A DNA stretch of 64,000 nucleotides, from the NCBI GenBank assembly GCA_964537555.1, contig CAZIAD010000001.1, positions 1 through 64,000 of the forward strand, in the 5' to 3' direction. This DNA comes from CAYRWR01 sp964537555. Its GTDB lineage: Bacteria > Spirochaetota > Brevinematia > Brevinematales > CAYRWR01. The translations under genes and the position numbers were made by a program. Below the pieces are notes generated by a model that was not told the DNA's origin, did no database searches, and worked only from the letters and a program-made list of their open reading frames with translations. This document shows positions 40,680 through 48,944 of the stretch, one piece after another. Positions within the stretch are counted from its first letter, which is position 1, and each line of letters begins with the position of its first letter.

Positions 40680-41492
40680 ATGAAAAAATGGATCTTTCTG
40701 GCTCTTTTCCTCAGTTTGAACACCTGTAGCCTGCAGTTAGGGGAAAACTATGAAGTATTCACATTATCCCGTAACGGCCTGGATTATTATCAGGTACAGG
40801 TCTATTCGGGCAGCATCCCCATAAAGGATCTGGATTCAGCATCAGCTGTCTTTACACTGGATGGTAATTTCCTGTTTTCCCAAGTATATCCTATAGTCGA
40901 CAGACTGCATCAAAGTGGTGATATACTACCTCTGGTCGTAATATCTATAGGCTATGCAGAAGGGATCAACCCGGACATAGTACGCTTTAATGACTATACT
41001 CCCAGTTCTGACCCGCAATTAAGTCAGGTGACCGGGGGTCTGGAATCTTTCCTGGATGACCTGGAAAATCTCATTCTACCTGCTGTTTACAGTCGATACT
41101 CTATATCTACCAATCGCTCAGAACACGCTCTGGTAGGATGGTCTCTCTCAGGACTGGCAGCTTTTTATCTGGCGCTGCAACGACCGGGTAACTTCGGTAC
41201 AGTAATCGCATCCAGCCCCTCCCTTCAGTGGGATGGCGGTATGATCTTCAGCATAGAGACCAATTATGCTATATCCAATACCAATCTTTCCCTTAATCTT
41301 TTCCTGGGCAGCGGCAGCCTGGAAGCATATGGTATGAATGAGTACTGTACAGAGATGTTCCAGCGCCTCAGTAACCGCAATTATCAGGATCTGTCTGTGA
41401 CAAGGGAAATAATGAGGGCCAGGAACCATAATTCCGCAGTTCCAGAAGTAATAGAGAGAGGTCTGATATGGGCATATGGAGTAAATCCATGA
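40680..41492 (+). CDS. Lipoprotein esterase, alpha/beta-hydrolase fold (esterase D-like)
   Basis: A 270-residue protein with lipobox LNTC (Cys16). The fold is that of the PF00756 family (esterase D, Fes-type): LPLVVISIGYAEGINPD, and the nucleophile elbow HALVGWSLSGLAAFYLAL (G-x-S-x-G, Ser near residue 160), then VIASSPSLQWDGGM. The catalytic His is likely in RARNHNSAVPEVIERGL near residue 255. Acyl sugars, siderophore esters or surface polymers could be substrates. Its location is outside the cytoplasm, anchored by lipid. RBS AGGGAG lies within the end of pepF; the next gene overlaps its stop (ATGA). Confidence 0.85.
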   Translation: MKKWIFLALFLSLNTCSLQLGENYEVFTLSRNGLDYYQVQVYSGSIPIKDLDSASAVFTLDGNFLFSQVYPIVDRLHQSGDILPLVVISIGYAEGINPDIVRFNDYTPSSDPQLSQVTGGLESFLDDLENLILPAVYSRYSISTNRSEHALVGWSLSGLAAFYLALQRPGNFGTVIASSPSLQWDGGMIFSIETNYAISNTNLSLNLFLGSGSLEAYGMNEYCTEMFQRLSNRNYQDLSVTREIMRARNHNSAVPEVIERGLIWAYGVNP

Positions 41493-42016
41493 AAAAATCT
41501 ATATTCATCCTTCTGTTCACCAGTCTGGCAATGTCTCCTGTATTTAGTACTTCATTATCTCTTAATTTAGGTATAGGTTTGAGAAACGGGGTGATAATCC
41601 AGATCGAGAAAGAGCTCTTACCGCATGTTAATTTTCTCGCCTATACTCATCTCAACTCAATGAGTTATGAATCTACCGGTAACTATTCACTGAATGGAAT
41701 CATACCGATTTATAATCTGAAAGTGGCTGCTATGGCCGGATTAAATTACCGCCTGGGTAATCCTGACCGATTCTCTATAGGATTAAATGTTTTAGCCGGC
41801 CTGAACATTACTTTTCTGAAGGAAGGAGTCAGTCTCCCTGATTATAGTATCAGCCGGGAATATCAGACGACAGAAGCTGGTCTTTTAGGGCTGGGCCTTC
41901 TGGATTTTCGCTGGAATTTTACACCTCACTGGGGCATCCAACTACTGGCTGAAGTACCTTTACCTTTTTATTATGAAGAGATCATGCTGGGCATAGGTGT
42001 AGTATTCCGCTGGTAA
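41489..42016 (+). CDS. Small exported barrel-like protein
   Basis: A 175-residue protein with a signal peptide (KKSIFILLFTSLAMSPVFS). The ATG at 41489 overlaps the esterase stop by 4 bp; the 21 nt longer frame is discarded. The mature part consists of regular amphipathic strands: LSLNLGIGLRNGVIIQIEKE, NFLAYTHLN, AAMAGLNYRLGN, RFSIGLNVLAGLN, and ends in MLGIGVVFRW with a terminal Trp. That is the pattern of an eight-stranded outer-membrane barrel. No named family. Coupled translation with the esterase suggests a common role at the outer membrane. Confidence 0.65.
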   Translation: MKKSIFILLFTSLAMSPVFSTSLSLNLGIGLRNGVIIQIEKELLPHVNFLAYTHLNSMSYESTGNYSLNGIIPIYNLKVAAMAGLNYRLGNPDRFSIGLNVLAGLNITFLKEGVSLPDYSISREYQTTEAGLLGLGLLDFRWNFTPHWGIQLLAEVPLPFYYEEIMLGIGVVFRW

Positions 42017-42058
42017 ATAATAGTCTCTATTTAGATTTTAATGATCATTCATTAACAC

Positions 42059-42478
42059 TCAGACTGATCCTATTTGCTGACTGGCTGCATCATACTTATT
42101 TTTACTCATCTCCACAATAAGCGTGACTATAGCGCCTCCCATGGAGGAACCTTCTATAAATGCCTGTTGCGGTTTTCCATATTTAACATCTATATATTCC
42201 CTGAGATAGTCCAGGTCCTCTACCGCTTCCAGAAAAATCTGGCCGTTCCTGCGGTAGCTGGTGGATGCGATCATCCATCCTACATCCAGTAATTGTTTAT
42301 ACAGCTTTTTTGTCAGATTGATATCGGCTGTCAGCGGTAGATTTTCGGTACGCAGCCCATGGGCCACTACCAGAAATTTTTTATTCCAATCTTCAGGAAC
42401 TGCGATCAGCACTTGTGTGTTGGTGACCACTGCCTTATTCAGGGTATAAGTAGTGTCGTTTCTATAAAAGATTAGCAA
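42059..42478 (-). pseudogene. Remnant of an alpha/beta-hydrolase gene
   Basis: An open frame of 139 codons starting with TTG and no ribosome-binding site. It has the first half of an alpha/beta-hydrolase: VLIAVPEDWNKKFLVVAHGL and the nucleophile elbow FIEGSSMGGAIVTLIVE (G-x-S-x-G). The frame ends soon after (KYDAASQQIGSV), before the catalytic Asp and His. Upstream, no signal peptide or ATG is found. Both ends are therefore missing, and a functional enzyme is not possible. Confidence 0.72.
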
Positions 42479-42650
42479 AGGTGTAGTGATATGTAAATAT
42501 TTAGTGTTTTCTCTCTGAAAACCCCATACTATAGGCTATAGCTTTCTTTTTCTATAAAAAACCCATATTTCCAATGATTCCTTTTGCATTAAATAGCAGA
42601 GGGGTATATACTGGAAAATGGCCGTTAAAAAAATAATACGGGGGAATTTT

Positions 42651-44303
42651 ATGTTAAAACAAAATTTCGTAAAGACCATCGCTGATGCTTTAAATACTCA
42701 CTGGAGCAGGCCTGCATTTTCAGACTACCAGGGAAAAGCCTATAGTTATGAAGCAGTCTCAAGGGAGATAGCCCGATACCATGTGACCTTCTCCCATCTG
42801 GGAATCAAAACGGATCAGAAGGTAGCTTTATTAGGTAGAAATTCCGCGCACTGGGCTATTTCCTACCTGGCTATCATCACTTATGGTGCGGTGGTAGTCC
42901 CTATCCTGCCTGACTTTATGCCCGAGGACATCCACCATATCGTAAACCACTCCGACTCTGCCCTGCTTATAGCGGTAGATGACCTCTATACTACTCTGGA
43001 TATCAGCCAGATGTCCCGGCTCAAGGCGGTATTCAGCCTGAATACTATGCGTATCACCTATAAAAAGTCCGGCACAGCCGATGCTTTCTACAAAAAGATC
43101 GATAAAGAGCTCATTAAAAAGTCCGGGCCCGACTGTAAGCAGGGCAAGGTCAGCTTCCCCGCCCGGTCCAATAAAGAGCTGGAGTCCATAGTCTATACTT
43201 CCGGTACTACCGGGTTCTCCAAAGGCGTGATGTTGTCCCACAACAGCCTTATGGCTAATGTGAAGTTCGGACATGAAAACATGCCCCTCAAAGCGGGTGA
43301 CACCATATTATCCTTCCTCCCTATCTCTCATGCTTTCGGCTGTGCCTTTGAGTACCTGTTTCCCTTTACGGTGGGATGTCATATTACCTTCCTGGGACGT
43401 ATCCCCGCCCCGGCTGTACTGGTCAAGGCCTTTTCCGAGATCCGTCCGGGCCTCATCCTGTCGGTACCCCTGGTCATAGAAAAGATCTACTTTAAACGCA
43501 TCCTTCCCAAACTGTCCGGCGCGGTCATGAAGGCCCTCCTGGCCCTGCCCGGTATCAATACACTTCTCTATAAAAAAGTGCGGGCCAGCCTTATGGAGAC
43601 CTTCGGAGACAACTTCATCGAGATCATAGTAGGCGGTGCCGCCTTTAACCCGGAAGTGGAGTCCTTCCTGCGAAAAGTAGGCTTTCCCTTTACAGTAGGC
43701 TACGGCATGACAGAGTGCGGGCCTCTGATATCCTATGCTCCCTGGGACAGCTATGCCCCCGGGTCGGTAGGCCGCATCGTGGACACCCTGGAGGTACGTA
43801 TCGACTCCGATGATCCTCAAAACCATATCGGTGAGATACAGGTACGGGGGGATAATGTGATGGAGGGCTATTATAAGAATAAAGAAGCCACTCATGCTTC
43901 CTTTACCAAAGACAAATGGCTGCGTACCGGAGATCTGGGGATCATAGACCCCGAAGGTAATATCACTATCCGGGGGCGTTCCAAGACCATGCTCCTGGGA
44001 TCAGGAGGGCAGAATATCTTTCCCGAAGAGATAGAGGCCCGGCTCAACATCCTCCCCTATGTAGGTGAGTCCCTTATAGTAGACAAGGACAATACTCTGG
44101 TGGGACTGGTCTATCCGGATATGGAAAGGGTCGATAAAGAAAACCTGTCCGAATCCCATCTCAATAAGATCATGGAGGATAACCGTAAACACCTTAATGA
44201 AAAACTACCCGTCTATAGTAAGATAACAGAGATACGTATTATGCCGGAGGAGTTTGAAAAAACTCCGAAAAAGAGCATAAAACGCTTTAAATACAGCCTA
44301 TAA
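42651..44303 (+). CDS. Long-chain acyl-CoA (or acyl-ACP) synthetase
   Basis: A 550-residue AMP-forming ligase. ATG at 42651 follows GGGGGAATTTT. Motifs: P-loop IVYTSGTTGFSKGVMLSHNS near residue 190, aromatic-rich PISHAFGCAFEYLFPF, A5 GYGMTECGPLISYAPW near residue 350, A7 DKWLRTGDLGIIDPEGN, A8 GRSKTMLLGSGGQNIFPEEIE, and the C-terminal catalytic Lys in FEKTPKKSIKRFKYSL. This is the FadD/AAS-like class, activating fatty acids to acyl-AMP and then thioesters. The acceptor (CoA or ACP) cannot be decided by eye. Confidence 0.88.
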   Translation: MLKQNFVKTIADALNTHWSRPAFSDYQGKAYSYEAVSREIARYHVTFSHLGIKTDQKVALLGRNSAHWAISYLAIITYGAVVVPILPDFMPEDIHHIVNHSDSALLIAVDDLYTTLDISQMSRLKAVFSLNTMRITYKKSGTADAFYKKIDKELIKKSGPDCKQGKVSFPARSNKELESIVYTSGTTGFSKGVMLSHNSLMANVKFGHENMPLKAGDTILSFLPISHAFGCAFEYLFPFTVGCHITFLGRIPAPAVLVKAFSEIRPGLILSVPLVIEKIYFKRILPKLSGAVMKALLALPGINTLLYKKVRASLMETFGDNFIEIIVGGAAFNPEVESFLRKVGFPFTVGYGMTECGPLISYAPWDSYAPGSVGRIVDTLEVRIDSDDPQNHIGEIQVRGDNVMEGYYKNKEATHASFTKDKWLRTGDLGIIDPEGNITIRGRSKTMLLGSGGQNIFPEEIEARLNILPYVGESLIVDKDNTLVGLVYPDMERVDKENLSESHLNKIMEDNRKHLNEKLPVYSKITEIRIMPEEFEKTPKKSIKRFKYSL

Positions 44304-44362
44304 GACTTACATTTGCAATACCCTCCTTCTTAATATAGAATAAAATACCGGAAGGAGGAAAT

Positions 44363-45154
44363 ATGAATAGACTATGCTTAATGCTATTATTTTTAACCAT
44401 TACTGCCACTGCCTTTTCCCAGGAAACGAATCAGATCACAAACCAGATGACCAATACTGTCAGTTCATCTCCGGATGAAGTAGATACCCGGGTCAAGGGT
44501 GAGATCAAGTGGAACAACAAACTCACTGCCGGTTTTTCCCTCACCAGTGGTAACTCCGCTCTGATGAACCTCAGTGCCGGGCTTTCCTTGAACCGTAACC
44601 GTTTGTGGATCAATGAATATGACTTTAAAGCGATGATAGACTGGCGGACTGACGAAAATGTGAAGACCTATCTAAAGATCTCCTCTCTGTTTCGTTATGG
44701 ACACAGTTTCACAAAAAAGTTTTATGGCTTTGTAGGAATAAGTGCCAAGTCGGATTATGCCGCCCTCATCGATTATAACCTCTATCCCAATCTGGGGGTG
44801 GGTTACTGGTTCTTTGATACCGGAAGGATCAAATTGATGAACGAACTGGGAACCGCCTATAATTACTACCTGTATCTGGACCAAACCACTTCTGAAAACC
44901 TGGGCTTGTATTATAAGCTCTTCCTGGAATGGAAGATATGGCCGGAAGTAATATGGAGTGAGACATTTAGTATTAAACCGGCCTGGGCGGATTTTTCTGA
45001 CTTCGTTCTCAAAAACATCAGTCAGATCAAGATAAAGATTAAAAAGGACCTGGACCTGACCCTGACCCACACCTATGATTTTGACAATATCCCCGCTGCC
45101 GGAGCCGAAAAATCCGACGTCAGCTTTGTGACCGGCCTGGAATGGAAATTTTAA
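44363..45154 (+). CDS. DUF481 outer-membrane protein
   Basis: A 263-residue protein with signal peptide (LCLMLLFLTITATAFS). After a Ser/Thr-rich linker the DUF481 domain (YdiY-like) starts: TAGFSLTSGNSALMNLSAGL, then repeated strands ENVKTYLKISSLFRYGHSF, KFYGFVGISAKSDYA, VGYWFFDTGRIKLMNELGTAY and FSIKPAWADFSD. It ends in SFVTGLEWKF, the terminal Phe typical for barrel insertion. RBS GGAGGA. Its end overlaps the start of the TPR gene by 13 bp. Confidence 0.85.
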   Translation: MNRLCLMLLFLTITATAFSQETNQITNQMTNTVSSSPDEVDTRVKGEIKWNNKLTAGFSLTSGNSALMNLSAGLSLNRNRLWINEYDFKAMIDWRTDENVKTYLKISSLFRYGHSFTKKFYGFVGISAKSDYAALIDYNLYPNLGVGYWFFDTGRIKLMNELGTAYNYYLYLDQTTSENLGLYYKLFLEWKIWPEVIWSETFSIKPAWADFSDFVLKNISQIKIKIKKDLDLTLTHTYDFDNIPAAGAEKSDVSFVTGLEWKF

Positions 45155-45978
45155 GATCAGTCCCCGGGCTGCTATTACTGTTTCTGTCCTTCACCAGCCT
45201 GGCCGCACAGTCCACCCTGCCCCCTGAGTATATGCGGGTACAGCAGAGCCCCCATTCTCCCCGTGCCCTGTTTGATCTGGGAGAATATTATTATCGCCAG
45301 GAGGACTATGCCCGGGCCCTCCCCCTCTATCTTCTGGCTCTCACCAATGGTAAAAAAGATGCCTGGCTTTTTATCAAGCTGGGCCGCTGCTATAATAAAC
45401 TGGATCATCCAGAACAGGCTCTGCCGGTATTTAAACGGGGCATTCAGCTCTATCCTTCACACAGTACACTCTTGATCAGCCTGGCCCACTGTCACTATCT
45501 TCTGGGGCATTATAATACCTCGGTATCCCTTTGGAAGAAGAGTCTGGGCTCGGGAGCTAATAATCCCTCTCAGTATGGCTTTGTCTATGCAGGTATAGCC
45601 AAGGCCTATCGTGAGATGGGTCAGTACACCAATAGTCAGAACTATTTTTTAAGATCCCTGTCTTATAAAAAGGACTTCTGGCTTTGTTATGAATATGCCA
45701 AACTGCTGGAAAACATGGATCTCCCCCTGGAGGCTGCGCATTACTATGGGGAGGCCAGGACACTGGAAAAAAAACAGGACTGGATGTATCAGGTTCTGAT
45801 CCGTGAGAAAGAAGCAGGTATATATTACAGGCTGGCTATGCAATATAAAAAGCAGAAAGACTGGAAACAGGCACTATCCTCTCTTCAAAAGATCCTGGAT
45901 GAGCCTGAATTGCACCAGACCAGTAGCCATGAAAAGGCCTTGTTCTGGATAAAGAGAATAAGTCTTAAACCTCAATAG
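45142..45978 (+). CDS. Exported TPR-repeat protein
   Basis: A 278-residue protein with a signal peptide (VPGLLLLFLSFTSLAA). About five to six TPR units follow: PRALFDLGEYYYRQEDYARA near residue 42, DAWLFIKLGRCYNKLDHPEQ, STLLISLAHCHYLLGHYNTS, YGFVYAGIAKAYREMGQYTN and FWLCYEYAKLLENMDLPLEA. TPRs bind partner proteins in the periplasm. The gene overlaps the DUF481 gene by 13 bp, so it is co-translated and may assist that barrel. It runs into the convergent FecR-OmpA gene with a 7-bp tail-to-tail overlap. Confidence 0.83.
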   Translation: MEILRSVPGLLLLFLSFTSLAAQSTLPPEYMRVQQSPHSPRALFDLGEYYYRQEDYARALPLYLLALTNGKKDAWLFIKLGRCYNKLDHPEQALPVFKRGIQLYPSHSTLLISLAHCHYLLGHYNTSVSLWKKSLGSGANNPSQYGFVYAGIAKAYREMGQYTNSQNYFLRSLSYKKDFWLCYEYAKLLENMDLPLEAAHYYGEARTLEKKQDWMYQVLIREKEAGIYYRLAMQYKKQKDWKQALSSLQKILDEPELHQTSSHEKALFWIKRISLKPQ

Positions 45979-47342
45979 GTGTAGACTTTGATCTCCGTCC
46001 TTCGATTGAGTTTTTTCCCTGTCTCAGTCCTGTTGTCAGCAATCGGCTGGGAATCTCCATATCCATTGGCAGTGATATCTTCCCTGGAGATCCCGTTTTT
46101 AATCAGGTAGTAGCGAACCGAATCTGCTCTATTTTTAGATAGCTTCAGATTCTCACTGAAATCACCTTCACTATCCGTATGTCCCTGGACTTCAATTTTT
46201 ATTTTAGGACTTTGTTTATACAACAGGATCAATTTATTCAATTCGGCTATACTGACTTCACTTAATCCCTCCTGACCGCTCTCAAAATTAATAGTAGAGA
46301 CGGAGACTTTAGCATCGATCTTATTGAGCCTTTCCGGAGTGTTTATCTTATTCATTACCTCAGTGTATATTTCAGGATTTTCTATTTTCCTAATTTTTTC
46401 AGCCTCAGCTGACTGATACTGTTCAGTATATTTTTTAGCCTGAGTAATGTCCTCTACATTTTGGAAATTTGAAGTAAGCTCCCGGGACAATTTGATATTA
46501 TCCTCATTTTTTACAGAAAATATTTGATTACTGCTGATTTTGATTTCCATGCCTTCTTCTAAAATACTCTTAATTTCCTCAGACGCTGAAAATTTCAGAT
46601 TTCTTTTCAGATTAATAGTCCCTTCCAGCAGGACAGCATTTATACCATCTTCCTCTTTTTCTATAAAAAATCTGGTGCCCCTTACAGATGCGACCGCCAC
46701 ATCTGTCTCTACCATAAATATCTCATCCTTTTTAAGTTTCTTAGTCACATTCATAGCGATCTTTCCTTTCACCATCTTTAGATTTTCCAGATTCCCGCTT
46801 AATTGTCCGATATGTATTTCACTTTGCTCCAGTATTCTAAAAATCCCTCTCCCCGTCATTATGATATCGCAGTAGGAATCTTGTTTTGTCTTAATAATAT
46901 CATTCTGATTTATGGTCATGCCCGGTTCTACCGCTAACCAGTTAGTACGCTGATCATGGGATAAGTATACATCTCCCACAGAAATATCCAGAACATAGGA
47001 ATGAGATATTTTTGGGGCCGGATTTCGTGTTTTCATCCTTAAAACCACAGCTGTTAGCGTAATCAGGCCGATTGCCACAACAGTACTTAAAAACCTTCCA
47101 ACCCGGTTTTTGTCCCTGGGATCTGTGACCAGAGCTTGCTTCCGGTTTAGATGCCTGTTAACCCGGTTTCTTAATTCTGCTTCGGCGATGCGCCAGTCAC
47201 TGTCATTATCTCCCTCTATGCCCTTCTTTTGTCTCTCAGTGTAGATCTCATAGGCTCTTTTTTGTATCTCATCTCTTGTGACAGTATTTTGAGTGTCAGT
47301 TGCCGTGATATTTTTTCCGGTGGCTTTTTGCGATTTTCCCAC
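45972..47342 (-). CDS. DUF2934-TM-FecR-OmpA fusion protein
   Basis: A 456-residue protein. Residues 22-62: DUF2934-like (VTRDEIQKRAYEIYTERQKK, DSDWRIAEAELRNRV). One membrane helix near residues 85-103 (STVVAIGLITLTAVVL). Residues 115-270: FecR-like domain (YVLDISVGDVYLS, VASVRGTRFFIEKEEDGINA, LLEGTINLKR). A coiled segment, then at 345-456 an OmpA domain (IEVQGHTDSEGDFSENLKLS, KNRADSVRYYLIKNGISRED, NRRTEIKVYTY). The anchor is in the inner membrane and OmpA binds peptidoglycan. FecR domains in such settings bind proteins or sugars. The combination is not one I know as a named family. AT-rich. Confidence 0.85.
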   Translation of the reverse strand: MGKSQKATGKNITATDTQNTVTRDEIQKRAYEIYTERQKKGIEGDNDSDWRIAEAELRNRVNRHLNRKQALVTDPRDKNRVGRFLSTVVAIGLITLTAVVLRMKTRNPAPKISHSYVLDISVGDVYLSHDQRTNWLAVEPGMTINQNDIIKTKQDSYCDIIMTGRGIFRILEQSEIHIGQLSGNLENLKMVKGKIAMNVTKKLKKDEIFMVETDVAVASVRGTRFFIEKEEDGINAVLLEGTINLKRNLKFSASEEIKSILEEGMEIKISSNQIFSVKNEDNIKLSRELTSNFQNVEDITQAKKYTEQYQSAEAEKIRKIENPEIYTEVMNKINTPERLNKIDAKVSVSTINFESGQEGLSEVSIAELNKLILLYKQSPKIKIEVQGHTDSEGDFSENLKLSKNRADSVRYYLIKNGISREDITANGYGDSQPIADNRTETGKKLNRRTEIKVYTY

Positions 47343-47490
47343 ATTACACCTCTAATAGATATATTGGATCCTGATGTAAGTCTTTAAAAAACAAGGAAAT
47401 ACTATATAGAATATATTTGATATTTGTTTTTTTGTCCATTAAACCAGATCTTTATATAGTGTAACTTAAATTGAGGGGAGCAGCAGGTAG

Positions 47491-48864
47491 TCACTTCCCT
47501 ATACAAAACTGGCTGAATATACGGTCCAGGATAGCTTCATCATCGCTTTTTCCGGTGATCTCTTCTACAGCCCGGCGGAGCTGTCTGAGGTCACTGGCTA
47601 CGAATTCTTCGGACATACCCTGGTCCAGAGCCGACAGGGCTTTATTCAGGTAATCCTGGGCATTACGCAACAGGTTTTCCTGGCGGACATTTGCTACCAT
47701 TACTTCCTGTTCCGGGTCGTGGCCCAGAGAGAAATAATAGTCGTATACTGACTGTTCCAGCTCATGTATGCCTCTATTATCCTGTACTGAAAGAGAGAGG
47801 GCATTGATACCCCAGCGTTTATGGAGATCCTGCTGATCAGTCTTCCGGGGAAGGTCGGATTTGGTGAGCAGGTAGATATTATCCTGTTCGGGCAGTATCT
47901 TCATGAGTTCCTCATCTTCCTCATTCAGTTCCCGGCTGCTGTCAAACAGGACCAGGCGAAGGTGGGCCTTTTCCATGATATTGCGGCTCCGTTCCACCCC
48001 GTGCTGTTCTACTATGTCGGTGGACTCCCTCAACCCGGCCGTGTCGATAAGACGAACCGGTATTCCCTTAATGTTCAGCTCGTCCTCTACTACATCCCGG
48101 GTAGTGCCGGGTATGTCAGTGACAATGACCCTGTCCTCCCGCAGGAGGGCATTCATGAGGCTGGATTTACCCACATTAGGTGCACCTATGAGGGCCAGCC
48201 TGAGCCCACCCGACAGTATCTTACCGGCCCGGGCGCTGGACAGGAGGGCCTGTATCTGGTCCAGAATATCCAGGAGGCGCTGCCTGATCCGGTCGTGATG
48301 CTCCAGATCCAGCTCTTCGTCAGAATGATCGATGGCCACCTCCACCTGGGCCAGGGCATCCAGGATAGACTCCTGTAATGTATGCACCCGCTGGGACAAA
48401 GCTCCCTCCAGGCGGCTCAGGGCTTGAATACGGGCATATCGGGTATGGGCTTTGATGAGGTCATTGACTGCCTCAGCCCGGGCCAGGTCCATCTTGTCAT
48501 TGAGATAAGCCCGCTGGGTGAATTCACCAGGCTGGGCCGGACGGGCGCCCAGTTCCAGAAAGAGCGTCATAATATCTTTAAGAATATGAATATTGCCATG
48601 TCCGGATATCTCTACCACATCCTCTCCGGTATAAGATTTCGGCCCCTGAAAGTAGGTGGCCAGCACCTCATCCAGTATCTCGCCTTTCTGATTCTTTATG
48701 GTACCAAAATATTGTTTATGACTGGAAAATAACCCCTTCTGTGCCGCAGGCCAAAAGGCCTTTTTCAAGATATCCAATGCCTTAGGCCCGGATATCCGGA
48801 TGACTCCAATGGCGGACTCTCCCGGGGTGGTAGCCAGTGCGATGATGGTATCTTCTGTTATCAT
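47491..48864 (-). CDS. mnmE: tRNA uridine-5-carboxymethylaminomethyl modification GTPase
   Basis: A 457-residue protein (TrmE/MnmE) that with MnmG modifies the wobble uridine of several tRNAs. N-terminal folate-binding domain TIIALATTPGESAIGVIRIS, GEDVVEISGHGNIHILKDIM. G domain near residues 215-370: LIGAPNVGKSSLMNALL, IPGTTRDVVEDELNIKGIP, LIDTAGLRESTDIVEQHGVE, LTKSDLP. The C-terminal catalytic Cys motif CIGK is complete (SQFCIGK). It follows yidC on the same strand after a terminator. Confidence 0.95.
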   Translation of the reverse strand: MITEDTIIALATTPGESAIGVIRISGPKALDILKKAFWPAAQKGLFSSHKQYFGTIKNQKGEILDEVLATYFQGPKSYTGEDVVEISGHGNIHILKDIMTLFLELGARPAQPGEFTQRAYLNDKMDLARAEAVNDLIKAHTRYARIQALSRLEGALSQRVHTLQESILDALAQVEVAIDHSDEELDLEHHDRIRQRLLDILDQIQALLSSARAGKILSGGLRLALIGAPNVGKSSLMNALLREDRVIVTDIPGTTRDVVEDELNIKGIPVRLIDTAGLRESTDIVEQHGVERSRNIMEKAHLRLVLFDSSRELNEEDEELMKILPEQDNIYLLTKSDLPRKTDQQDLHKRWGINALSLSVQDNRGIHELEQSVYDYYFSLGHDPEQEVMVANVRQENLLRNAQDYLNKALSALDQGMSEEFVASDLRQLRRAVEEITGKSDDEAILDRIFSQFCIGK

Positions 48865-48887
48865 GCTTTCCTCGCAGTATAAATAGT

Positions 48888-48912
48888 AAAGCCCCCTTTT
48901 ACAGGGGGCTTT
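48888..48912 (-). terminator. Terminator between yidC and mnmE
   Basis: Perfect 10-bp stem AAAGCCCCCT / AGGGGGCTTT, loop TTTAC, between yidC and mnmE. It should reduce read-through into mnmE. Confidence 0.85.
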
Positions 48913-48944
48913 AATGCTATATTAGTTACAGGACTATTTCAAGT

